Assembly: GCA_903925705.1 (NCBI GenBank)
Contig: CAIYGJ010000086.1
Coordinates: forward strand, 1 to 12,420
Length of the DNA stretch: 12,420 nt
Origin: an uncultured Actinomycetes bacterium
GTDB taxonomy: Bacteria > Actinomycetota > Actinomycetes > S36-B12 > UBA5976
Reading direction: 5' to 3'
This document shows positions 6,685-12,420 of the stretch, piece after piece; the first letter of the stretch is position 1, and every line of letters starts with the position of its first letter. The notes below the pieces were generated by a model that was not told the origin of the DNA, ran no database searches, and saw only the letters and a program-made list of their open reading frames with translations. Position numbers and translations under genes: made by a program.

Positions 6685-7416
6685 ATGGAAGAAAATGAAG
6701 TTCGCTTACAGAAGGTGCTCGCCAGTGCTGGCTTAGGGTCTCGTCGCAAATGCGAGGAGTTCATCACGGCAGGTCGCGTAACTGTAAATGGTGATGTCGT
6801 TGATGAACTAGGTTCACGAGTTGATCCAGAAGTGGACATCATTCACGTGGATGGCGTTCGAATTGCTCAAACTAGCGGACATATTGTTGTCGCATTAAAC
6901 AAACCAAGAGGCGTGGTAACAACCATGTCAGATGATCAAGGCCGTGAGTGCGTAGGTGATTTAGTTGCAGAATTCGAAGAACGACTGTTTCACGTTGGGC
7001 GACTTGATGCTGAAACTGAAGGCCTACTACTCCTAACGAATGATGGGGAATTGAGTCAACGTTTAGGTCACCCGTCCCATGGAATTGTGAAGACTTATTT
7101 GGCACGAGTTTCTGGACGCGTAACCAAGGAAGACATTGAGAAAATTTCTGCCGGCTTTCCGATTGAAGGCACGCCGGTGGCAGTTACTGAGTGCAAGATT
7201 TTTGAAAGCGGAAAAAACCAAACGGTTGTGCAGATTTCTATCCACGAAGGTCGCAACCGAATCCTGCGCAAACTTTTTGATGAATTGGGATATCCAGTAC
7301 TAGACCTGGTCCGCACCAAGATTGGTCCGATATCACTTGGAAGTTTGCGCTCTGGCCACCTGCGTGTGCTTGAAAACAAAGAATTGGGAAAACTCTATAG
7401 TTCCGTTGGGCTCTAG
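6685..7416 (+). CDS. rluB: Pseudouridine synthase RluB (RsuA/RluB/E/F family)
   Basis: Isomerises a specific uridine of rRNA to pseudouridine; RluB acts on helix 89 of 23S rRNA (position 2605 in E. coli). The 243-residue protein has an N-terminal S4 RNA-binding domain (5-60, RLQKVLASAGLGSRRKCEE) and the catalytic domain with LNKPRGVVTT at 71-80 and GRLDAETEGLLLLTNDG at 105-121. Asp108 is the catalytic aspartate. GRNRILRKLFDELGYPV near 190-205 is the conserved RNA-contacting block. The ATG at 6685 has only weak purine-rich sequence before it and follows scpB by six bases. scpA-scpB-rluB is a conserved order in Actinobacteria and Firmicutes, supporting RluB rather than RsuA; the substrate position is inferred from the family. 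Confidence 0.9.
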   Translation: MEENEVRLQKVLASAGLGSRRKCEEFITAGRVTVNGDVVDELGSRVDPEVDIIHVDGVRIAQTSGHIVVALNKPRGVVTTMSDDQGRECVGDLVAEFEERLFHVGRLDAETEGLLLLTNDGELSQRLGHPSHGIVKTYLARVSGRVTKEDIEKISAGFPIEGTPVAVTECKIFESGKNQTVVQISIHEGRNRILRKLFDELGYPVLDLVRTKIGPISLGSLRSGHLRVLENKELGKLYSSVGL

Positions 7417-7419
7417 AAT
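7414..7419 (+). promoter_or_regulatory. Possible -10 box for leaderless aroH mRNA
   Basis: TAGAAT, one base from the -10 consensus, ends six bases before the aroH ATG at 7426, which lacks a ribosome binding site. Its first three bases are also the rluB stop codon, so the match may be partly accidental, and no -35 hexamer is seen. Confidence 0.35.
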
Positions 7420-7425
7420 CAGATT

Positions 7426-7788
7426 ATGAACATCAGAGCTATTAGGGGAGCAACCTGTCTGCAGCATGATGATGCTGCAGAAATGGCAGATGCGGTCACA
7501 GAGTTGTTGACAGAACTTATGTCTCGTAACTCCATTGCATCTGATGATTTGATCAGCGTGCTTTTTACATCAACGCCGGATCTGCATAGTGCGTTCCCTG
7601 CCGCGGCCGCTCGAGGTGTTGGACTTGCTGATGTCCCGCTTATTTGTGCTCTAGAAATTGATGTTGTTGGAGCTATGGAAAAAGTCGTTCGGGTAATGGT
7701 TCAAGTGCAAACCCAAAAATCCCGCGCTGAAATTAAACATGTGTACTTGCGAGGCGCCGAAGCGCTGCGCCAAGACATCGCACAATAA
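7426..7788 (+). CDS. aroH: Monofunctional chorismate mutase, AroH class
   Basis: Converts chorismate to prephenate, the branch point to phenylalanine and tyrosine. The 120-residue protein belongs to the trimeric AroH (Bacillus subtilis) class, not the all-helical AroQ class. It begins RAIRGAT like the B. subtilis enzyme, and the active-site residues align: Arg7, Glu77 (B. subtilis Glu78), Arg89 (Arg90) and Tyr107 (Tyr108). TSTPDLHSAFPAAAAR at 48-63 and KHVYLRGAEALRQD at 104-117 are typical. No regulatory domain is fused. It lies ten bases after rluB and 21 before tyrA, whose product uses prephenate, so the two probably act in series. The start has no Shine-Dalgarno sequence; a -10-like TAGAAT lies six bases before it. 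Confidence 0.92.
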   Translation: MNIRAIRGATCLQHDDAAEMADAVTELLTELMSRNSIASDDLISVLFTSTPDLHSAFPAAAARGVGLADVPLICALEIDVVGAMEKVVRVMVQVQTQKSRAEIKHVYLRGAEALRQDIAQ

Positions 7789-7809
7789 GTTGAAAGCAAT
7801 TTGGCTATC

Positions 7810-8874
7810 ATGACTCAAGGTAAAAACACACTAGTAATCGGCACCGGACTAATTGGTACATCAATTGCACTTGGACTTACTGCCCACGGCGCCAACGTAT
7901 TTCTAAGTGACATCGATGAAATCGCCCTTGATAATGCGATCAAAGTTAGTGGTGCCAGTAAATACACAGCACAAGACATTTCCCTAGTAGTAGTGGCTAC
8001 ACCACCGGCGAGCGTTGCAAAGATCATTGCTGCAGCAACCATTGCTCACCCGCTGGCTTTCATCACTGACGTTGCCAGCGTTAAAGGATCAATCTTTCGA
8101 GAGTTGGAACAGCTCGGCATCATCGGCTTGGATCGCATCGTAGGCGGTCACCCAATGGCAGGCCGTGAAGTATCTGGAGCCATCGGCGCGCAAGGAAACT
8201 TATTTCTCGATCGTCCCTGGGTAATCGCAAGTACCGAGGCATCATCTGCCCAAGCAATCGCAGCCGTCAAGGAGTTAGTCCAGACTCTCGGAGCGTTCCC
8301 GATATTCCGCACTATCGAGGAACATGATCGGGCAGTTGCATTAATCTCACACACGCCACAAGTTGTAGCTTCCGTTATGGCAGGCGAACTTATGGAAGCT
8401 GAAGGGTCTTACATCGAACTTGCAGGCCAGGGGATCAGAGACACAATTCGCATTGCAGGATCAGACTCCGCTCTTTGGACAGAAATTCTGAGCGAGAACT
8501 CAAAGTACATAGCGCAGCAAGTAACACAGGTTGCCAATCATTTGTTGGACTTCGCCTCAGCGCTAATAGATGGTGATCGTGAATCAGTCACGGCAAAACT
8601 AGTTAAAGGCAATCAAGGACGAGAAAGATTGCCAGGTAAACATGGCTCATCACAGCAGTCAACATCAATGCTGGTTGTCCGATTAGACGATAAACCAGGT
8701 GAATTAGCGCGTCTCTTTAATGTAGCTGCCCAAGCTAACGTAAACCTTGAAGACGTCCGAATCGACCATTCACTTGGTCAGCCAACAGGACTAGTGGAAC
8801 TTACCGTTGCTGTGCAGTCAATTGATTTGTTAAAGCCAGCCCTAGAAGCCGGAAGTTTTGTAGTTATCTCTTAA
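7810..8874 (+). CDS. tyrA: Prephenate dehydrogenase with C-terminal ACT domain
   Basis: Oxidatively decarboxylates prephenate to 4-hydroxyphenylpyruvate with NAD, the tyrosine branch. The Rossmann motif GTGLIG is at 11-16. The catalytic block has Ser90 (DVASVKG), His114 (GGHPMAGREVSGA) and His181 (ISHTPQVVAS), matching Ser126, His147 and His217 of the Aquifex enzyme as I recall them. A C-terminal ACT domain (about 285-354, starting TSMLVVRLDDKPGELARLF) is the usual site for tyrosine feedback inhibition. Length is 354 residues from the ATG at 7810; a TTG at 7801 would add three residues and cannot be excluded. Neither start has a good ribosome binding site. It stands next to the chorismate mutase gene and before cmk, as in other actinobacteria such as Streptomyces. 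Confidence 0.92.
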   Translation: MTQGKNTLVIGTGLIGTSIALGLTAHGANVFLSDIDEIALDNAIKVSGASKYTAQDISLVVVATPPASVAKIIAAATIAHPLAFITDVASVKGSIFRELEQLGIIGLDRIVGGHPMAGREVSGAIGAQGNLFLDRPWVIASTEASSAQAIAAVKELVQTLGAFPIFRTIEEHDRAVALISHTPQVVASVMAGELMEAEGSYIELAGQGIRDTIRIAGSDSALWTEILSENSKYIAQQVTQVANHLLDFASALIDGDRESVTAKLVKGNQGRERLPGKHGSSQQSTSMLVVRLDDKPGELARLFNVAAQANVNLEDVRIDHSLGQPTGLVELTVAVQSIDLLKPALEAGSFVVIS

Positions 8875-8888
8875 CCCACGCAACTGGG

Positions 8889-8894
8889 TAGACT
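8889..8894 (+). promoter_or_regulatory. Possible -10 box for leaderless cmk mRNA
   Basis: TAGACT, two bases from the -10 consensus, lies in the 27-base tyrA-cmk gap and ends seven bases before the ATG at 8902, which lacks a ribosome binding site. No -35 hexamer is evident. Confidence 0.4.
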
Positions 8895-8901
8895 CTTCTA
8901 T

Positions 8902-9567
8902 ATGCCCAATTCGCTCATAATCGCCATCGATGGTCCGAGCGGTTCAGGGAAATCCAGCGTTTCCCGCGCAGTTGCTACTGAATTGGGTCTGGATTACCTC
9001 GATACCGGCAGTATGTACCGCGCAATGACTTGGTTTATGCAGAATTTGGGCATCGATACGTCCGACACTGAATTGGTTGCTAAATCGGCCAAAGCGGAAG
9101 TAATTCAGCCGAGCATCGACCCAAGCGAGCCTGGAATTCGAGTGTCAGGCAAAGATGTGTCAGTTGAAATCAGAGGTCCCGTTGTGACTAAAGGAGTTAG
9201 CGCAGTTAGCGCAGTACCAGCAGTGCGCGAGCTAATGGTTAATCTCCAACGCGAAATCGCTTCTAGTTCACAGTCTGGAATTGTTGTTGAGGGCAGAGAC
9301 ATTTGTTCAGTTGTTCTTCCCGAAGCACCAGTAAAACTTTTCATCACAGCCGACCCAGAAGCGCGCGCGAATCGCCGAGCGAAAGAAACTGGTGAAGATG
9401 TCACAGCGACAATTGATGACTTAGCAAAACGCGACTTAGCGGATTCAACTCGAACCGCTTCACCTTTGGAAATTGCGCAGGGCGCTCGGGTAATCGATAC
9501 AACTTATTTGGAGCTCAGCGAAGTTATTGCTCAAGTAGTAGACATTGCGAGGGCTGCGCGTGGATAA
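8902..9567 (+). CDS. cmk: Cytidylate kinase
   Basis: Phosphorylates CMP and dCMP to the diphosphates with ATP in the cytoplasm, recycling cytidine nucleotides from RNA and lipid turnover. The 221-residue protein has the P-loop GPSGSGKSS at 11-19 and DTGSMYR at 34-40, whose Arg40 contacts the nucleotide phosphate. EGRDI is at 130-134 (Arg132, Asp133), and the lid and base-binding region RDLADSTRTASPL is at 177-189. Length fits the standard bacterial enzyme. The ATG at 8902 lacks a Shine-Dalgarno sequence but has a -10-like TAGACT seven bases upstream. The end overlaps der by eight bases; cmk-der pairing is common in Actinobacteria and Firmicutes. Confidence 0.95.
   Translation: MPNSLIIAIDGPSGSGKSSVSRAVATELGLDYLDTGSMYRAMTWFMQNLGIDTSDTELVAKSAKAEVIQPSIDPSEPGIRVSGKDVSVEIRGPVVTKGVSAVSAVPAVRELMVNLQREIASSSQSGIVVEGRDICSVVLPEAPVKLFITADPEARANRRAKETGEDVTATIDDLAKRDLADSTRTASPLEIAQGARVIDTTYLELSEVIAQVVDIARAARG
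9549..9553 (+). promoter_or_regulatory. Ribosome binding site that sets the der start
   Basis: GAGGG inside the end of cmk lies six bases before the GTG at 9560. It supports this start over an in-frame TTG at 9545. Confidence 0.6.
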
Positions 9568-11059
9568 CGAACTTGATCCCAATGCTGAAACCATCATTTA
9601 TGACGTGGCTGGTGACGCTATTGAACTTGATGACTCCGTTGAGATTCCAGAACGTTGGGAAGATTTAACTGAATCTGAATACGTAGCACTACTTGATCAA
9701 CTGGGTATTCCTTCGGACGAACTCTTGGACGAACCTGACGACTTATCAAACTTACCTATCGTCGCGGTGGTTGGTCGGCCCAATGTTGGTAAATCAACTT
9801 TGGTTAATCGCATTATTGGTCGACGTGAAGCGGTTGTTGAAGACACTCCTGGAGTAACTCGAGACCGCGTCAGATATGAGTCTGAGTGGAATGGCGTGCC
9901 ATTCATTGTCGTTGACACCGGAGGCTGGGAGCAAGACGCAATTGGAATGAGCGCGCAGGTCTCTGCCCAGGCAGAAGCTGCTATCAACTCAAGTGATGTT
10001 GTGGTTTTTGTCGTAGACGCGACTGTGGGTGCTACTGATGCTGACGAACAAATTGTGCGCGTCCTTAGACAGGCAAAAGTTCCAGTCATTTTGGTAGCCA
10101 ATAAAGTTGATGATGAGCGCGCTGAACTTGAAGCCACCAGACTCTGGTCACTTGGGCTAGGGGAGCCATACACCGTTTCAGCTCTGCATGGACGTGGCAG
10201 CGGAGACTTACTAGATGTCGTGCTAGCAGCGTTTCCGGAAGATGGTTCTGGCCAAGCGAGGCCGCGAGGACCACATCGAGTAGCACTCTTGGGTAAGCCA
10301 AATGTTGGTAAATCTAGCTTGCTAAATGCCTTAACCGGCGAGAAGCGCGCAGTTGTCGACAGCGTCGCCGGTACAACAGTTGATCCCGTTGATGAACTAG
10401 TTGTTATGGATGACGAAGAGTGGATATTGGTTGACACAGCTGGAATTCGCCGCAAATCTAAAAACGCATCCGGCCACGAATACTTTGCAACACTGCGAAC
10501 TAAGTCAGCCTTGGATAAGGCCGATGTAGCTGTTGTTCTCCTAGATGCAAGCGCAGCCCTTACCGAACAAGACTTGCGGATTATTTCGATGGTTGTTGAG
10601 TCCGGTCGAGCATTAGTAATTGCATTCAATAAATGGGATTTGGTTGATGAAGAACGCAGGTATTACTTAGAGCGCGAAATCGAACGAGATCTAGTTCAAG
10701 TTGCTTGGGCGCCGCGAATCAACTTCAGCGCCAAAACTGGTTGGCACAAGGACCGACTGGTTCCAGCGTTGCGAACTTCGATTGCAGGTTGGGAAACTCG
10801 AGTACCTACTGGTCGCATGAATGCCTTCTTGGCCGAGATCGTGGCGAGCCATCCGCATCCAGTCAGAGGCGGCAAGCAACCGAAAATTCTTTTTGGAACT
10901 CAGGCAAGCGTCGCGCCTCCGGTTTTCGTTCTCTTCACTTCGGGCTTCCTCGAGGCTGGTTATCGTCGATTCGTGGAGCGCAGATTCCGTGAGGAGTTTG
11001 GCTTTGTCGGGTCTCCGATCGTAATTAACCTGCGAATTAGGGAAAAACGGCGCCGTTAA
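9560..11059 (+). CDS. der: Ribosome biogenesis GTPase Der (EngA)
   Basis: Essential GTPase with two tandem G domains that assists maturation of the 50S ribosomal subunit. G domain 1 has GRPNVGKST at 72-80, DTGG at 119-122 and NKVD at 181-184. G domain 2 has GKPNVGKSS at 245-253, DTAG at 292-295 and NKWD at 357-360. A C-terminal KH-like domain (about 415-499) contains KILFGTQASVAPPVFVLF and REEFGFVGSPIVI and ends in a basic KRRR tail. Residues 1-65 form an acidic extension (22 Asp/Glu, one Arg) absent from E. coli Der, of a sort found in actinobacterial homologues. The 499-residue length reflects it. The GTG start overlaps cmk by eight bases and has GAGGG six bases upstream. It is the last gene of the run; a new promoter follows. 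Confidence 0.96.
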   Translation: MDNELDPNAETIIYDVAGDAIELDDSVEIPERWEDLTESEYVALLDQLGIPSDELLDEPDDLSNLPIVAVVGRPNVGKSTLVNRIIGRREAVVEDTPGVTRDRVRYESEWNGVPFIVVDTGGWEQDAIGMSAQVSAQAEAAINSSDVVVFVVDATVGATDADEQIVRVLRQAKVPVILVANKVDDERAELEATRLWSLGLGEPYTVSALHGRGSGDLLDVVLAAFPEDGSGQARPRGPHRVALLGKPNVGKSSLLNALTGEKRAVVDSVAGTTVDPVDELVVMDDEEWILVDTAGIRRKSKNASGHEYFATLRTKSALDKADVAVVLLDASAALTEQDLRIISMVVESGRALVIAFNKWDLVDEERRYYLEREIERDLVQVAWAPRINFSAKTGWHKDRLVPALRTSIAGWETRVPTGRMNAFLAEIVASHPHPVRGGKQPKILFGTQASVAPPVFVLFTSGFLEAGYRRFVERRFREEFGFVGSPIVINLRIREKRRR

Positions 11060-11146
11060 AAGTTGTGACAAATGTCCGAATTTCCGCTGAGAAGTGATTT
11101 TCCAGGTAACGAACCCGTAACTCCTGTAATTCTGTGAGCAATTCCC

Positions 11147-11176
11147 TTGAATTGAGTGGTCTTTTCCCGTTACTTT
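11147..11176 (+). promoter_or_regulatory. Promoter of the substrate-binding protein gene
   Basis: TTGAAT (11147-11152) and TACTTT (11171-11176) are spaced 18 bases apart, a reasonable -35/-10 pair. Transcription would start near 11183, about 40 bases before the ATG. The -35 is good, the -10 only moderate. The strong codon bias downstream suggests a highly active gene with its own promoter. Confidence 0.5.
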
Positions 11177-11182
11177 AGGGTT

Positions 11183-11204
11183 GCCCGAAAAGAATTCGTC
11201 GGGC
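11183..11204 (+). promoter_or_regulatory. 5'-leader stem-loop before the ribosome binding site
   Basis: GCCCGA (11183-11188) and TCGGGC (11199-11204) form a six-pair, mostly G-C stem with a ten-base loop that contains GAATTC. It begins at the predicted transcription start and ends five bases before the ribosome binding site. No T-run follows, so it is not a terminator. A hairpin at the mRNA 5' end can protect against degradation; a regulatory role is also possible. Confidence 0.5.
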
Positions 11205-11208
11205 CAAC

Positions 11209-11215
11209 GAGAGGA
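11209..11215 (+). promoter_or_regulatory. Strong ribosome binding site of the binding-protein gene
   Basis: GAGAGGA stands seven bases before the ATG at 11223 and sets that start, which also gives a standard lipoprotein signal peptide. It is one of the strongest Shine-Dalgarno matches in the window. Confidence 0.8.
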
Positions 11216-11222
11216 AATACAA

Positions 11223-12420
11223 ATGATCAAGTCGATCAAAATTGGTGCCCTAGCTGTAGCTGGCGCACTTGCACTTGCTGCTTGCAGCGGTGGCGGCGAT
11301 TCCGCAGGCGCATTGGTAGTTGGAACTGACCTTCCAATCCAAGGTGCTTCTGCTGACGCTAGCAAGTCAACCAACGAAGTTGCTGCACTTGTTCTTGAAC
11401 AAGCCGGTGGCAAAGCTGGTGACTACACAGTAGAAATCAAGGAATACGACGACTCAACAGCCGCTAAGGGTGCTTGGGACGACGCAGCTTGTGCAAAGAA
11501 CGCACAGGATCACGTAGCCAACACAGCTGAAGTTGCTGTTATGGGTACCTACAACTCCGGTTGTGCAAAGATCATCATCCCAGTTCTAAACCAGGCTGGA
11601 ATGCTAATGATCTCCCATGCAAACACTTACCCAGGTCTAACTGTTGAATGGGATAAGGGCGAACCAGGTCTTTACTACCCATCCGGTGCACGTAACTACG
11701 CTCGCGTAATTGCACACGACGGTTTCCAGGGAACAGCTGCTGCACAGTTCCTATTCAACGAACAGGGTGTAAAGAACCTTGCTGTTCTTGACGATACTCA
11801 GGCTTACGGCATCGGCATCGCTGACGCTGTACAGAAAGAATTCGAAAAGCTTGGCGGAACAGTATTCCGTGGATCATGGGATGTAAAGCAGACCCAGGGT
11901 TACACAGCAACATTCGAAAAGATCAAGGCATCCGGCGCAACAGCTGTTTACTACGGTGGTATCTTCGATAACAACGGTGTACAGCTTGTTAAGGACAAGA
12001 CAACTGTTCTTGGCGACAACAAGGCGTTCCTTGCAATGTCTCCAGACGGTTTCTCCGGTTACCCAACGCTTCGCGAAATGCCAGAAGCTGAAGGTCTATG
12101 GATGACATTTGCTGGTAAGTCACTTGACGGAATCATCAAGGGTGGCGGCGCTCCGGCGAAGTTCATCGAAGATTACACCGCTAAGTACGGCGCACAGCCA
12201 AACAGCTCATACGCTGTTTACGGTGGTGTAGCCATGCAGGTTATCCTTAAGGCAATTGCAGCATCAGACGGTACCCGTAAGGGCGTACTTGATGCAGTAT
12301 TCGCTGGAGAACCACTATGTCTAACTGCCGATGAGTCAATCTCCGGCATGGGCTTCTGCCTAAGCACAGAAACTGGTGACGTTGATACAGTCACCATGAC
12401 TTTGCAGCAGATGACCGGTG
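11223..12420 (+). CDS. ABC transporter substrate-binding lipoprotein, LivK-type branched-chain amino acid family (3' end outside window)
   Basis: Extracytoplasmic binding protein that captures a small solute and passes it to an ABC permease. Residues 1-21 are a lipoprotein signal: a Lys-containing n-region, a hydrophobic core and the lipobox LAAC with Cys21 as lipid anchor, then a Gly/Ser linker. The mature part resembles LivK/LIV-binding proteins (Peripla_BP_6), with NEVAALVLEQAGG near 51-63, GTYNSGCAKIIIPVLNQAG near 108-126, MLMISHANTYPGL near 127-139 and AYGIGIADAVQKEFEKLGG near 194-212. Cys90 and Cys114 may form the disulfide known from the E. coli protein; Cys366 and Cys379 may be a second pair. 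399 residues are present with no stop, so only a short end is missing. Codon use is highly biased: 21 AAG to 3 AAA, and only CGT/CGC for Arg. Permease and ATPase genes probably follow. The substrate is uncertain; amides, urea and polyol-like ligands occur in this family. Confidence 0.88.
   Translation, partial: MIKSIKIGALAVAGALALAACSGGGDSAGALVVGTDLPIQGASADASKSTNEVAALVLEQAGGKAGDYTVEIKEYDDSTAAKGAWDDAACAKNAQDHVANTAEVAVMGTYNSGCAKIIIPVLNQAGMLMISHANTYPGLTVEWDKGEPGLYYPSGARNYARVIAHDGFQGTAAAQFLFNEQGVKNLAVLDDTQAYGIGIADAVQKEFEKLGGTVFRGSWDVKQTQGYTATFEKIKASGATAVYYGGIFDNNGVQLVKDKTTVLGDNKAFLAMSPDGFSGYPTLREMPEAEGLWMTFAGKSLDGIIKGGGAPAKFIEDYTAKYGAQPNSSYAVYGGVAMQVILKAIAASDGTRKGVLDAVFAGEPLCLTADESISGMGFCLSTETGDVDTVTMTLQQMTG

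Noticed and set aside
9196..9213. Tandem 9-base duplication GTTAGCGCA in cmk
   Set aside because: It encodes the VSAVSAVPAV stretch normal for cytidylate kinases, so it is coding sequence rather than a repeat element.
9697..10629. Long open frame on the minus strand (310 codons) opposite der
   Set aside because: It lies wholly antisense to the well-conserved Der G domains. Its translation is Ser/Thr/Arg-rich without any recognisable fold, as expected for the complement of a coding frame.
11046..11057. Perfect palindrome AACGGCGCCGTT at the der stop
   Set aside because: It arises from the KRRR codons and stop. As RNA it could form only about four pairs, and no T-run follows on the + strand, so no terminator is called.
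10691..11413. Open frame on the minus strand (240 codons) covering the der end and the start of the binding-protein gene
   Set aside because: It overlaps two firmly identified + strand genes and their promoter, and its translation shows no domain.
1..12420. Search for tRNA/rRNA genes, CRISPR arrays, insertion sequences, prophage or defence genes
   Set aside because: None was found. Gaps are all under 170 bases, every coding frame is a recognised housekeeping or transport gene, and XerD here is the chromosomal recombinase rather than a mobile integrase.

Overview
The window looks like housekeeping chromosome from a moderate-GC actinobacterium (GC just under 50% by eye). The pgsA-cinA-clgR run and the parA-like-scpA-scpB-rluB-cmk-der run are both familiar actinobacterial gene orders. 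ClgR itself is an actinobacterial regulator. GTG starts and start codons without Shine-Dalgarno sequences also fit. The modest GC, the tight packing and the strongly expressed branched-chain-amino-acid-type binding lipoprotein suggest a streamlined aquatic lineage such as the freshwater acI group (Nanopelagicales). That placement is inference, not something the sequence proves. Every gene I can support is on the + strand.

Layout. (1) 3-2872: the 3' part of rimO (ribosomal protein S12 methylthiotransferase), then pgsA (phosphatidylglycerophosphate synthase), a stand-alone CinA C-terminal amidase (PncC type) and the XRE-family regulator clgR. A strong inverted repeat and an extended -10 box sit in front of clgR. 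(2) 2974-6678: chromosome maintenance, with xerD (dimer resolution), a ParA/Soj-like ATPase, and scpA and scpB (kleisin and winged-helix subunits of the SMC condensin). scpA and scpB overlap like an operon. (3) 6685-11059: rluB (23S rRNA pseudouridine synthase), aroH (monofunctional chorismate mutase), tyrA (prephenate dehydrogenase with ACT domain), cmk (CMP kinase) and der (double-GTPase ribosome assembly factor). AroH and TyrA catalyse consecutive steps towards tyrosine. (4) 11060-12420: a 163-base gap with a promoter, a 5'-leader hairpin and a strong ribosome binding site, then a substrate-binding lipoprotein of the LivK type that runs off the window. Its codon usage is much more biased than that of its neighbours, as expected for an abundant protein.

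No RNA genes, CRISPR arrays, insertion sequences, prophage genes or defence genes were seen. No new multi-gene system is evident. The best leads are regulatory: the inverted repeat ahead of clgR, -10 boxes placed 6-7 bases before start codons (likely leaderless mRNAs), and the hairpin at the predicted 5' end of the binding-protein mRNA. The gene order at the clgR/xerD junction is also of interest.
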